64,000 nt of DNA from Diadema setosum. Taxonomy: Eukaryota; Echinodermata; Echinoidea; Diadematoida; Diadematidae. The translations under genes were made by a program, and so were the position numbers. Below the pieces are notes generated by a model. It made no database searches and had not been told where the DNA came from. It saw only the letters and a list, made by a program, of their open reading frames with translations. The stretch covers positions 6,872,501 through 6,936,500 of the forward strand of contig CM067064.1 of NCBI GenBank assembly GCA_033980235.1. The letters run 5' to 3'. Position 1 is the first letter of the stretch. Every line of letters starts with the position of its first letter. Positions 22,695 to 34,583 of the stretch are shown here, piece by piece.

Positions 22695-25600
22695 GTAAGT
22701 CGGTCATAGCTGTTCTCAGCAACCCAAGATGAGTCAGTCCCGTGTGTATATTTTTCTGTTAGTCGTGAGAATACGCCTGCTCATGCTCACGATGCTCCTA
22801 GCGTTTGATTACTTTTAACCTTAATTGAGTCTAGAAAGTCACTCGCTGCAGTGCATTTTAGTCTGTGTCTAACGTTAGTCTAGATCTAGTCAAATGACTT
22901 TGACTTTGTCACGCATCTAGATCTAGTGAATAGTGTAGTGATCTTTGACCCGTCTAGATGTCTAAATTCTAGTCTGATGAAATGAGTTGTCAATAAATCA
23001 TTTATTGGATGTCATATCTCTATCTCTGCCATATACTGCCAGCTGCCTGTTGTGTGTGTAGTAGTAATGTCTATGTCATGGAGAAGAGTTGATTGCATAT
23101 GCTCACTGAAACTGGTGTTCTATAAATTAAATTGCATATTCGTATAAATAACAGTAAATTTATAGCTAGTCAAAACTTATTCATAAAATTCATAAAAATT
23201 AAAATTAGTTGAGTTAGCAATCGTGAATCTGAGAGTGAAATTACAGGGATATAAAATACTTTTAACAGGTTATGGACGAGGGTTAACAATTAAGGTCTGG
23301 TTGGAGTAAAGTGTTAAATTGGTAATTAAATTAGTTATTGAATTAAGTATTTGATAAAGGGTTTGTCTTGCAGTTCAGCTGGACAAGGTCATTGAAACGT
23401 CAGTTTGTTGGGGGGGGGGGGTATCTATTTCAACTTCCAAAACTAAATTTACAATGCAGGTTTGAAATGCCTGTTCTTGATGGTATAATGAATGGGGAGG
23501 GAGCATTTTCATGTAGTATCCTACTGAAAGAAACCGGTGAAATTATTAGTTTCATGGTATGCGTATATGGGAAATGAGACCAATGAATTGTATGACATAT
23601 TTCATCCTCATTGTGTTGAGTAGTCTATTCAGTCCCCAGTTGTGTAGTGACTGATGCACATGCTGCAATTCTACAAAAGTAAAACCCTACATGCCCCCCC
23701 CCCCCACACCCACAAATGTGATTTGAAAAGACTCACGCACCACATTTTAGTCACAAAGAATTTGCTTGCATACTGGATGTACTTATTTGTGTGTTTGGTA
23801 TTTCATGTAAGAGTCATCAATTGCTTATTAGAGAGAGATCGCTGAGGAGGTTCATCTTTTGTTGGTGTCGTTTTCATTGTTCATTTCAGGCAAGCAACTG
23901 GATGGTATCTGGCATACAGGCATTGTTGTTTATGGGAGGGAGTATTTCTTTGGAGGAGGCGGAATTGAAAGCTGCAGACCAGTAAGTGTACTGTAAAACC
24001 AGAAGTTTTTGTATGCATGAAACTTCTCCAAATTTGGCAAGGAGCCAAGCTTTGTTATGCCTCCGCCACGAAGTGGTGCCGGAGGCATTATGTTTTCGGG
24101 TTGTCCGTCCGTCCGTCCGTCCGTCCGTCCGTCCGTCCGTCCGTCCGTCCGTCCGTCCGTCCGTCCGTCCGTCCGTCCGTCCGTCCTTCCGTCCGTCCGT
24201 AATGAATTTTGTGGACAAGGTAACTATCGAAACCTGTTGAGGTATCCTAATGAAACTTGGCATGTATGTGTATTAGGGGGTGAAGTTGTGCCTATCAACT
24301 TTTGGGTGCACATGCTCAAGGTCAAAGGTCAAAAGGTCAAGGTCAAATACATAAAATTTCACTATTTCCACCATATCTATTGAATGCCTGAAGAGATTTT
24401 CTTGAAACTTAGTGTATACATGTATTACCCAATTAAGATTCTCTGGTGAAAGTTTGGGTCATGAGGTCCAAGGTCAAAGGTCAAAAGGTCAGGGTCAAAT
24501 ACATAAAATTTCACTATTTCCACCATATCTATTGAATGCCTGAAGGGATTTTCTTGAAACTTAGTGTATACATGTATTACCCAATTAAGATTCTCTGGTG
24601 AAAGTTTGGGTCATGAGGTCAAAGGTCAAAGGTCAAAAGGTCAAGTAAAAATATTAAAACTTCTTTTTTTTTTCTCCGTACCTTGGAAAATTGTTCAAGG
24701 TATCTTCATGGAACATAGTATATACATGTACTGACTGGAAGTGATTATCTAGAGAATGTAGGGTTCATGGGGTCAAAGGTCAGGGGTCAAAGGTCAAGTG
24801 CAAGACTTCACAATTTTACTATTACCCTCATATTTATGCAATGTCAGCTGGGTTATTTTTTTACACTTGGTGTATGCTTGTGTAACCTAATAGAAATTCT
24901 CTGGAAAGTTTTTTTTTCTCTTTTTGCCTCAAAGGTCAAAAGGTCAAAGATCAAGTGAAAGTGCTGAACTAACTTTTTCCTCCATATCTCGGAAGTGGCT
25001 CAAGTTACCTTGAAACTTAGTACATATTATGCATGTTCTACCTGAAAGTAATTATCTTATGAATTTTAGGGTCAAGGGCCAGATGAAAATGGTAACAATT
25101 TACTATTCAACTCAGAAATTGCACTTTTTCTCCACACATGTACCTTGAAAATTACTCGATGCCTAAATGTATGAATGGGTCAAAGTCAAGTTAAAGTCCT
25201 TAAATCCCTAGATACATGCTCTCTTATTCATCCAATTAAACCTACGTCAAGGAAGGTGAACATTCAACACATTTGTGACAAACTTGTCATTCCAATATTT
25301 TGCCAATTTTGTGAAAATGTAATCACACAGTGTCCACATGTACTATCTAGACCTATTGGGAAAATCATGCATTATGGCGGAGGCATACCAGTCGCCAAAG
25401 CGACATTTCTAGTTGAAATTAAAATGTTTGGGAAAGCGATTGTCTTCACAATTTATTGAATGCTAACAGCAATTTGTAAAAGTTTCAACCCCCCCCCCCC
25501 AAAAAAAAAAAAAGAAAAAAAGAAAAAAAAAAGACTGTGGCCTTCATAAATTTCATGAAAGCTTCATAACTGTGAATGTTTTTGGTTTTACAGTATGCAG

Positions 25601-28600
25601 TGTAGATTTATCTGATGATCATGTTGCTGTATAGAGAAAGGAATAGATAGGAACAGAGAAATAAACACGTACCACGTACTTGCTAAATACATGTACTCAA
25701 GCCACATGGGAAAGATGCTTTTTTTCTTTTTGTCCAAAGATGAATTGGGTACCAAAAAGTAATTTCTCGCTGAGAAATTTCTCTTCTGGTTTAAGTTATT
25801 CACTTCTTAACATGTCCTGCTATTCTGACAATACTAACAGTATTTCCACATTTGATTTACAGACATAGCTTTGATCATGCACACACTCTCCTTTGTACTG
25901 GACCCTGAAGATAAAAAAGAGAACTAAGTTGTGAAGTGTGTCCAGACTTTTTTTTTTCATGTCAACAGGGCTGCCAACTCTCACTCATTGAGAGTGAGAC
26001 TCACTCATTTTGGTCCTTTCTCACTCTCAAACTTTATTTCATTTGCATGCACTTCTATTGATCTCACTCATTTTGACTCCTAAATTATAGCATTGGCCTA
26101 TGGGAGTCTCACTCTCAACTAGTTTCCAATGTTGGCAGCCCTGTGTCAAGATTATTTATCAGAAGCCAGGTTTAAAGATTGAAAGTTTACTGGAACACTC
26201 AGGCAAGTACCTCAGTGATAGCAAATGTACTTGATGGATTAACCTTTTATATCCTCACAGTGTGGTACCATACTGGGGCAGCCAACTCAGGTCCATCGTC
26301 TCGGTACGACCCAAGTCACTTACTCCCTTTTTCTGGAATACCTGGGTGAGCTGGGCATGTCAGCATACAGGTAAGGAATCATTTCTCTCATTTAAAGGGG
26401 AATTTCAGACCAGTTTATTAAACTTTTCTGCTATAAAAGTATGACGAGTCTTCACCAAAATGTGCCCTTAAGTCTTTGTGAAAGGCTTGTACAAGTACTC
26501 AGAATGGGTGGTATTATTCGGTTGAAGTGTTGGCCTGGAATACTGGAGGGTAGTCGTGCACATTAAAACAAACTGTTTTCAAACTTCATTTACAAATGTT
26601 GATATAAGCAAGATCAAGGACATGTCATTATTTTATGTGAAATTACAAATTGCCTTTTAATGGACACAAAGTTATGCAACTACATGTAAACCGTACAAAA
26701 CAAACAAGAATAGCTCTTTCTTTCCGCTTCGTTCTTATCATCCTTCCATTCATCCAAGTGGGGAGAAGTATAACCTGTTCAACCACAACTGCAACAACTT
26801 CAGCAATGATGTCTCCCAGTTCCTGACAGGAAATTCAATCCCATCATACATCACAGAGCTCCCGCAGGAAGTGCTCAACACGTAAGTCTCGGGTTCATCG
26901 TGTTCAGTGAAAAGTACAAACAAATGAAGAACTTGATCATTGATGATTCAAATGTAAATATGCAGGTAGAGTGTCTTCATTAGTGTCTTATTTTCATCTG
27001 AAGTTTTAGTTGTTAACGTAGTGACTGATAGACACATTCATGTAGGAGTCGAACAATGGTTCTAGAAGTCTACAGTGTACCAAAGACATATTTCATGTTT
27101 TGCAAGATGCACATACAGAAAAAGGATGCTAATTGTTGCCATGTTTTTTACTCCTTGATTCAGTACTAGAGTATATTGCAGTTTAAAGTAGTGTTCTTTG
27201 CAGTTCTATCAGTTTATACACATATTGAATGATTTGTCTTTCTAAAGTAGAAATCTGTTGGTTATTTTCCAGCCCAATAGGTCAGGCCATGAAGCCTCTG
27301 ATAGACTCACTAGCCTACAATCCCACAGGGAGTAGGGCATCCTCAGATGTGCCCCAAGCCTCCGTTTTTGACGCACAGGTCAGCGGATCAGGCCAACCTG
27401 GGAGTGCGGCACCCACCACAACCGACAGCAAAGGTCAGTTTAACCCATTCTATACTGAATTCTGAAGTACCCATAGACTTAACATGCTGGCCACCAGGTT
27501 CCCGTACAGAATGGGTTAATAGCACCACCTTGTTCTCATATCATGGCCAAGCTAGCAGTCTCTGTAATTTTGTAACTCTTGAATATTTGGCTTACAGCCT
27601 TGATGGTTTTTGACAAAGTAGTAGCAATTTTCAGAGGCATTTCGTAAGAGTTGTTTTGAAATTATAGCACTGCAGTCATTTCTATAATTATGTATTCCCA
27701 TATGCCATGGTATGTGATGTACCAGCTATGCTTTGACAAAGATACACCAAAAAAAAAAAAAAAAAAAAACCCACACAAAAACCAGCAACAACAACAGCCT
27801 TGATGGTTTTTGACAAACTAGTAGCAGTTTTCAGAGGCATTTTGTAAGAGTTGTTTTGAAATTATAGCACTGCAGTCATTTCTATAATTATGTATTCCCA
27901 TATGCCATGGTATGTGATGTACCAGCTATGCTTTGACAAAGATACGCCAAAAAAAAAAACAACAACCCACACAAAAACCAGCAACAACAACAAAACAACA
28001 ACAACAACAATAACAGCAATTGTTGGAGACTGTAACTACTAATAAAACATTTATGATTGTTTGACAACTGGGTCTGTAGGTGAAACTATTTCATATTTTG
28101 GACAAAAGATATTTCCATTCTTGATCAGCAAAATATTGCTCTTGAACCCAAAGTTGGTGGCATCCATGTGTTTGTTACACACTTGTTTTCCTGGATATGT
28201 CACTATTAATGCTAGTGGCAAGGAAAAAAGCTTATCATAATCCCACCACTCTCAACCTCTTCTTGTCTTCTTGCATGCCTGTGTTTCTGTGTGTGTGCGT
28301 TTGTGTGTGTGATGCCTTGCAGGAGTCAGCACCGAAAAGAAAGAGGAGCCCAAGCCAGCAGCGCCCTCTAACGACAGCGACGAGGAAGACGACCTTTTCC
28401 TTCAGAGGCTGAGGGAACGGAGGAAGTCCAACGTACCCACCAGGCTTTGTCTCTTTAAAGAAACTGATGTGAGTAATTGATGAAAAATTGTATGATGATT
28501 TACAGGGTCGATAAGAAAAGATAATTTCTTAAAAGAGTTTTAATCAGACATGGAAAAATTGAGTGCATTGTATGTATCTAACATCAACATCAATAATTTC

Positions 28601-29655
28601 TTTGTACTTTTTTGTCAAACAATTTGATATGCTTCAAAAGACTTCATGTCTTAATGTGCCTCTACAAATTTGTTTTAACATATCCAATTCACATTAAGCT
28701 GCCTGCTGTTTGCAAGCATTTTGGCTAGAGACAAGAAAGCAATGTTAGATACTAGAATACTGCGTGGCCCTGTGTCATTAAATAGAACATCAGCATCACG
28801 TCCCAAGTACAGCGTCAAATTCCCACCTCTAGCGTCAACTTTGATATGCGACGCTGGAGTTCATGTCATTAAAAGTTGATGCTGCAAGTACGATGTTGAG
28901 TTGTCTTTGAAGCGTCCAATATTTGCAGCTGGTCATGTTGAAGCGTCAAACTTGCTGATGTACAGTATTCAGTAGCAACTTTCACTGACTTTGCCTTTAA
29001 GCTACATTGACAAGTACATTAAAATGGTACACCTACTGCTGCTGCCCAAACTTGCTATCCTATCAGCATGAATACTGAAACGGGGCCCCCGTACATCAAT
29101 GTTTTTACAGCTTCAGCATGTTTTCATTTGTCTCAAGACTGAGGTTGAAGTGCTCTGTAGCAATTTCTTAACCCGTTGAAGACTAGTGCCATGTATTCTC
29201 GGGCTGGGGTGGATGGGATATGTGTATTATAGGAAAACCAGTCCGTCTTCAATGGGTTAAAGGGGAAATGACATAATTATGGCATATCACTAGCTGCGTG
29301 CACTGCATAATCTCTCTGATAGGATAGCAAGAAAGCCGATGCGGGCTGATTTTTCACTATCACTTTTCCTCTCCTCCTATCTCAGCCAGCAGAGTGCGCA
29401 GACAGCATCAAACAGAATGTTCCAGAGAGCCTCTTGTCCGAGGAGGAGCTCTCCATCCTGGACCAGATGAAGAGTGCCTTCGTTGCCCCCAGTGACAGTC
29501 TCCTTGACGACGACTGGGACAAGACCCTTCCTCCGGTCAAACCCAACTACTTCCTGGTCATAGGTCAGTCTTAGGACTCTTTGTGCCCTTAGAATATGTC
29601 ACTAAGAAAAGTTACTGAGAGAGAGTCACTCTGTGTATGTTTTTGCCGATGAGTA

Positions 29656-29691
<36 letters not shown>

Positions 29692-32330
29692 TGTATAACT
29701 TTGCTCTAAACGACAGAAGAGAGGGAAAAATATCAGGACATTTGTCAACTTGGAGCAGTATTATTTTTTTTTTTCAGTTTGTATATTCTTTTTAGTAGTT
29801 TGTAGTGTTTATTCTGCATTTTTTGTTGGTTATTACTTTTAACATATTAATAGCTGTTTGAAGTATTCAAGTGTGAAGCATTTAGTGGAGACAAATACAT
29901 CATCCTAGGCAAAAGAGAAAGGTAATTCAGAATTAGAATTGTTTCTCAGACTGAAAAAAACAACAACACCCAGTTATTGGTAGCAGAAACTGTTAACTTT
30001 TAATCAAAGTCACATTTGTACTCAGTATTAAACAAAGAAATGAATTTAGGCCATGAATGGACAAGATTTGGGGAAATTGGGGAACTGGGTATGCCCTATG
30101 CCCGTCTCTGAGTTAGTGCGACAGGAACCTTGGATATCAATACCTAGTTCCCAGTAAGAACAGGTTAAAAAGTTATGCCCATCTGTCACCTCTTGGATGC
30201 AGGTAAGCTCCTAGGGAGGACGGATCTACCCCCCATGGTCCTCACCCCCCTCCTCAAACTCCTCCAGATGGCCTTCCTACGGGAGGACGTCGTCGGCCTC
30301 CTCTGCACCAGCGACGACAAGACCATCATTGACTTCGTCAGCAGATGCGAGTGCCAGACGCAGAATGTGCAGATCGAGACGCTTCGCTTGGTGAGATGTC
30401 CTGCAAAAGCAGTGTGACCGTGGTGATCACGTTGGCATGTTGTGTTTAGTTATTGTAACATCTTTCTACTTTCACTTAATCTACAAAGTCTTCCATGTTG
30501 AGCATGTTTGTCTCTGTTTGTGGATTAGACTTTTATACCATGCGCAGTTATAATCAATGTGTATTTTTGCAACGATTGATGTTATATTTGGAGTGTTACT
30601 CTAGTGTTATTGGTACACACAGTAATAACTTTCATACCTATGATAAGGATGAATATAATTACCATCATTATAGAAATATTCCTGTGAATGTTGGTTGTCG
30701 TGTGTCATGTTGGTTGTCCTATCATACTGTTTGTCATATAATCATTGATATCATACTACATGTACATTCTTGATATTTCCCTCCCCATTACTACTGACCC
30801 AGCTGAGCAACATGTGCAGCTGTAGGCAGGGCTATTCCTGGCTGACGTCAGAAAAGGAGTGGACTGCCCATGGGACATCGACGTCCAACGCCAAGATCAT
30901 CAAGGGTATCGTCATCACTATGCTGCTGAGTGGGACAGAGGGCCTCTGTGAGGCAGCATCCTGCGCCGTCTACAACTTTGCCCGATACCAGGTCAGCATT
31001 ACGCTCCTTTAAACCAACCCCATCGTATAACTCCTCATTCATTTTTATTTCATTAACCACCTTTGATGGGAGGATTTCAGCTACCCTGCATGTATACCAA
31101 TTTGATCTAAAGTTAGTTGCAGTTTTGTACTTTAAAACCAGGATAGCAGCATCATGATAAACATATTTACCTTTTGTAGCTTCTACAGTGTTTGATTAGT
31201 TTGAAAAATTATTAAATTATCTCATCATGTCTTAGATCTGAAAATTATTTTTGTCCATTAGGTGCATGAAACAAACAAACATAATCTTATTCCCCGATTG
31301 ACCTTTATCATCTCAATTTTACGTACATTTGTACTTGCATACACCTCTATAGTAAAGGTTGTTCCTGACTGCCGGAAGGATTGCTTGAGACTTGTCCCCC
31401 ATACTAATACACATGTGTATTGATTGCAAGTATCAAAACCTATTGTAAGAGAACAGATGAAGTATGAACCTTGTCACTAGGTCCTCAGGAAAACCAAAAT
31501 TAGCATATGGTGTATAAACCATTATTAGCTTGAAGTGTATTGCACTCATTGAAGTGTCTTTGTGTGAACAATGTATTTTCTGTCCTGCAGGAGCTTTTGA
31601 ATTTAATTTCTAGTGTAAGTTTGGTGTAAAAGTAGTGACTTCCTTTGTTGTAAGCTGTGATAGGATCAGATGATGTTTGTGCAGGGTTTATTTTTTATGT
31701 TGTTGTCTTATATCAATGTCCAGGTGTCAGATGACAATGCAGTCGAATTTGGTGGTGCCTTACTACAAATGCTTTCGACAGTTGAGTTTTCAGAGCCAAC
31801 AGGTGAGTCATATCATAAGAAGTATAAGAGTGCCGTTCCGTGTTCTCAATGTTATCATTCCCCTATATTGTTTGCAAATATATGTATAAAATTACATGCA
31901 TATATTATGTGTACACACACACACACACATACACACACACATTTAGATGGTCATAATTAGCCAATGTAGCCTTGTATGTGTGAACACTCTCAAATGGTCA
32001 AATAGTGAACAAGATACAAAAAAAGAAAAAAAGGCTGGTTGCCTAATTGTCAATCAAACCAAATCTTCTGTTCATAATCTGCCTCAGTGCCAAATAGATT
32101 GACATGTATGATCATTCAAATCTGCTTTTAAGAGTTAATCTGTAAATGACTAATCTTGTACCTCAACAGTTTTCTATGCAGTTAGTGCCCTCTACGGGCT
32201 GATGCGCAACGGTGAGGTGCTGTGTCTTGCCAACGTGATGGGCTTCAACACATACAAGTATGTCGGCATGTCGGACCGGGTCAATCAACTCATCATGGAC
32301 ATGGGCATTTTACTGGAGGAGAAATACTGA
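22607..32330 (+). CDS. DESI1: DESI1-type PPPDE isopeptidase fused to PUL-like domain
   Basis: Eleven exons encode 504 residues: 22607-22694, 23890-23981, 26261-26370, 26759-26881, 27273-27433, 28323-28468, 29386-29563, 30203-30390, 30803-30991, 31724-31802 and 32170-32330. All introns are GT-AG and the frame holds throughout. Residues 8-150 follow vertebrate DESI1 closely, with the catalytic pair at His38 (in [11 protein letters not shown]) and Cys108 (in [10 protein letters not shown]). DESI1 is a papain-fold protease that removes SUMO from selected substrates. Residues 150-300 are an acidic, low-complexity linker. Residues 300-504 are helical and resemble PUL domains, the ARM-like folds that bind Cdc48/p97 in PLAA/Ufd3. 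Human DESI1 is about 168 residues and lacks this half. The start is the first in-frame Met, which aligns with the family start. The DESI1 half is very secure; the PUL call is by eye. Confidence 0.92.
22695..23889 (+). other. Intron 1 of DESI1-PUL
   Basis: A cluster of TCTAGATCTAGT-type words lies at about 22,875-22,970, with a poly-G run at 23,410-23,420 and a poly-C run at about 23,695-23,705. No element boundary recognised. Confidence 0.6.
23890..23981 (+). CDS. DESI1: DESI1-PUL exon 2 (catalytic His)
   Basis: Residues 30-60. Carries [16 protein letters not shown] with the catalytic His38, then the [10 protein letters not shown] glycine loop. Acceptor TTTCAG, donor GTAAGT, phase 0. Confidence 0.93.
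24055..25416 (+). mobile_element. AGGTCA/ACGG element, family 1, copy B
   Basis: Inserted in intron 2 of the DESI1-PUL gene. It is a near-identical inverted copy of 7863-9132. It starts with the hairpin ATGCCTCCGCCACGAAGTGG...CGGAGGCAT, then carries a (CCGT)n array at 24,103-24,200 of about 24 units against about 7 in copy A. Tandem units of about 145 bp with AGGTCA repeats follow. It ends with TGGCGGAGGCATA and CGACATTTCTAGTT. The high similarity of copies A and B suggests fairly recent activity. Non-coding. Confidence 0.85.
24103..24200. repeat. (CCGT)n microsatellite
   Basis: About 24 tandem tetranucleotide units with one interruption (CCTT), inside family 1 copy B. Confidence 0.97.
25966..26143. 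mobile_element. 178-bp hAT-like MITE
   Basis: CAGGGCTGCCAAC at the left and GTTGGCAGCCCTG at the right are perfect 13-bp inverted ends, flanked on both sides by TGTCAA. The interior is built of CTCACTC / GAGTGAG words. CAGGG ends are usual for hAT transposons, whose duplications are normally 8 bp, so the exact superfamily is inferred. It lies in intron 2, 118 bases before exon 3. Confidence 0.85.
26261..26370 (+). CDS. DESI1: DESI1-PUL exon 3
   Basis: Residues 61-96 plus two bases, including [15 protein letters not shown], the helix before the catalytic Cys. An earlier GTGAG at 26,346 was rejected as donor because it would drop conserved residues and break the frame. The donor used is GTAAGG at 26,371. 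Confidence 0.9.
26759..26881 (+). CDS. DESI1: DESI1-PUL exon 4 (catalytic Cys)
   Basis: Residues 97-137. Carries [19 protein letters not shown] with nucleophile Cys108 and the following IPSYITELP segment typical of DESI1. Donor GTAAGT, phase 2. Confidence 0.94.
27273..27433 (+). CDS. DESI1: DESI1-PUL exon 5
   Basis: Residues 138-191. Ends the PPPDE domain ([13 protein letters not shown]) and opens the Ser/Thr/Pro/Gly-rich linker. The donor GTCAGT lies just before a short TTAA-ended insertion. Confidence 0.9.
27440..27519. mobile_element. 80-bp TTAA-ended mini-element
   Basis: TTAACCCATTCT at the left and AGAATGGGTTAA at the right. It starts 6 bases after the exon 5 donor. Related in its ends to the 93-bp elements at 29,168, 34,491 and 52,228. 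Confidence 0.65.
27595..27995. repeat. Tandem duplication, 200-bp unit
   Basis: Two adjacent copies (offset 200) begin CAGCCTTGATGGTTTTTGAC and are about 98% alike. Each ends in a poly-A run and a CAACAA stretch. Intron 5, recent local duplication. Confidence 0.93.
28323..28468 (+). CDS. DESI1: DESI1-PUL exon 6 (charged linker)
   Basis: Residues 192-240. Highly charged and probably disordered: [18 protein letters not shown]. The acidic run followed by Leu/Phe is a possible protein-docking or SUMO-interacting type patch, which is speculative. Confidence 0.88.
29168..29260. mobile_element. 93-bp TTAA-ended mini-element
   Basis: TTAACCCGTTGAAGAC at the left and GTCTTCAATGGGTTAA at the right. 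Same length as the elements at 34,491-34,583 and 52,228-52,320. Intron 6. Confidence 0.8.
29386..29563 (+). CDS. DESI1: DESI1-PUL exon 7
   Basis: Residues 241-299. Linker ending in an acidic helix ([16 protein letters not shown]) that leads into the C-terminal domain. Donor GTCAGT, phase 1. Confidence 0.88.
29653..29688. repeat. (GT)n microsatellite
   Basis: GT dinucleotide tract in intron 7. Confidence 0.9.
30203..30390 (+). CDS. DESI1: DESI1-PUL exon 8 (start of PUL-like region)
   Basis: Residues 300-362. Amphipathic helices rich in Leu ([16 protein letters not shown]), consistent with ARM-like repeats at the start of a PUL domain. Confidence 0.88.
30391..30802 (+). other. Intron 8 of DESI1-PUL
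   Basis: AT-rich. Nothing recognised. Confidence 0.6.
30803..30991 (+). CDS. DESI1: DESI1-PUL exon 9
   Basis: Residues 363-425. Contains the [14 protein letters not shown] and [11 protein letters not shown] helices of the PUL-like region. Phase 0 on both sides. Confidence 0.88.
30992..31723 (+). other. Intron 9 of DESI1-PUL
   Basis: AT-rich. Nothing recognised. Confidence 0.6.
31724..31802 (+). CDS. DESI1: DESI1-PUL exon 10
   Basis: Residues 426-451, one ARM-like helix pair ([16 protein letters not shown]). Donor GTGAGT, phase 1. Confidence 0.87.
32170..32330 (+). CDS. DESI1: DESI1-PUL exon 11 and stop
   Basis: Residues 452-504 and TGA. Helices [20 protein letters not shown] and [16 protein letters not shown] close the PUL-like region. 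Confidence 0.9.
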
Positions 32331-34490
32331 CCCACCTACCGAATGGCTGACCACAAGGTGACCGGTCACCTCACGGGACAAGCTTGTCAATGACACTCAG
32401 CAGGCCACCATTGTAATGGATTCCAAGCTGAATTGTGCAGAAAAGCCATCCATGGAATCTTACATCAAATGACTGCATTTTTTTGTTTTTACAGAAAGGT
32501 AGTGTTAAGCAAGCCAAGGAAAACTAACACTACCAATTGTCAGTGAGCTCCAATCTTGATGGCTTAACCAGTGGGAATGGAATACATATTTAAAATTATG
32601 TGCTATTCCTGGATGTATTTCTTCGGCATAGGTACTTCTTTTATTGTTTGTAATATTTTATACTGTCATTCAGGCTTTGAGAAAATTGAATGTCGAGATC
32701 ACTATGACAGCTTCAAATTGACAACTGACGTTGCAGATTTACATTCAATGAATGTTTCAGCTTTTGGACTGCAGTAACATCACAGTCATTACTCTACTGA
32801 GATGACGGTAAATTTGTTTATTTTATGGTGCATGAAAACGAAACATGTTTACATAATTTTGCTTTGAAGACCAAGAAATGGAAAACTGTTAGCATTCTTT
32901 TGTTTGGGATTACTTTTCCCCGAGGTGCTTGGTGACTTGTTTTGTAATTGGATTATTGTACAGCTTATTTCTCATGTCCTCTTCCAGGATTCAAGAAATC
33001 CACCCGTCCACTCTCAAGATTTCTTTTTTGCATGTACCGTGCACTCTCCTGGTACATCGTAATTCTTTGTGTACCACTCAGCGGAGGTGTAAATTTCACG
33101 TTTTGTGTTCAGCAGCAAAAGAAAACCAAAATGAATTCACCCCAGAAGAACATCCCTAAATTGTTCATCATGCAAACTTTCAGACACATGTAGTTCTAAT
33201 GTCTTTTGTTGTGTGTTTCAAGCCACTAGAAAAAAACAAACAAACATACAAACAGAAATGTAGGATCAGATATGAGAGAAATTTGGAGATAAGTGAATTT
33301 GCGTAGAATATATCATTATGAGAAAAATGCAAAAATTACCAATTTTGTATTGAAATGGGCTGTCTGAGACAAAGACTGCAGGTGTTGATGGAGAAATAGT
33401 TTTTTTTTAATTTTTTTAATTACCATTCTTCGATTCAAACTTTTTACTATGCATTCTGAATATTATGAAATTAGAATGCTCACCTCTATAAAGTTTTCTT
33501 AATGTATTATGCATTGTGCCATTCTATTGTACTTAATAATTGAATTATTAGTTGCGAATGAAGAAGCATCATAAATTCTTTGTGTGTATCTAAGAGTTGT
33601 TCAGTGGCACGCTGCGTTTTGTGTTAAATGTTTACCGGTATATTTGTTTTCAACAATGTGTGAATGCACAGAGCACATGCATGCTCCCTCTATCAGTGTT
33701 TGATAGGGTTTGATTGTTGTGTGTTACGATTACCCTGACTGTTTGTTACACAATGCCTAGAGAGGGAGGGAGAGAGAAAGATGGGGGGTGGGGTGGGGAG
33801 AAAATTAGGGGAAAAACAAAACAGGAGGATGAAATAAAGTAGCAAAAGTTTGTTGAGCCCAGAAGAGGAAGTTTATTTCGGTTAAAGCCACTCACTGCAG
33901 TAAGCCAATTTGGGGTTCTACTTTGCGCATGAGCAGAGTAGGGTCATTTGTTCCAACACGGCATGTTGGTTTTTTAATTCAGTGAGGTAAGCATCTGGGA
34001 TGTTATGATTATTCAGGTAATCCTTGTATTGAAAATGGTGCTTGCCAGCACAACCACTTGACAACACAAGTTGTAATATGCAATATCAATAGAAAGAGAT
34101 GTTAATACATTCAATGCAAAATTATGAAGTGGATGCTTTCCCAGGTGTTAATTGACAGACCATTCTGGTCACCTGGTCAAGGTCAAGTTCATCCTTTGTT
34201 TGAACATTACTGATGAATTGTATGCATTATGTCGCTTTGAAAATGAGTGAAGTGCCTAACCAAATGAGAAAAGATAGAGGTCATTTGTACCCATGTTCAC
34301 ATGAGCAATACTCCAAACTGGCCTATACACAAGCTTTGATTTGAAAAAATGGTGTAGGAGTCATAGTTTTGTGTGCTCGGATTTCATCACAGAAGCTTGA
34401 CAGTGGCACTCATCTACCACAAGGATAAAAATTATTGTCTATTCTATCTTAACCCTTTGGTGTATCGAGTGCCAATTGGCTTAGAAAATC

Positions 34491-34583
34491 TTAACCCGTT
34501 GGGGACCGGCTGATATTGCTACAACACGCATTTCCTATAGATATTTGTTCGAGTATACTCGGGGCTCATTCTCAGCAGGTAAA
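34491..34583. mobile_element. 93-bp TTAA-ended mini-element (inverted relative to 52,228)
   Basis: TTAACCCGTTGGGGAC at the left. It contains GAGTATACTCG and the phrase TTGCTACAACACGCATTTCC, which is shared in inverse orientation with 52,228-52,320. The right end is eroded. Confidence 0.75.

Noticed and set aside
24057..24383. Pro-Ser-Val-Arg repeat proteins
   Set aside because: They are translations of the CCGT tract inside a non-coding element.
26261..26345. Shorter exon 3 of DESI1-PUL ending at GTGAG
   Set aside because: It would shift the frame of exon 4 and remove residues conserved in DESI1; the next donor at 26,371 restores both.
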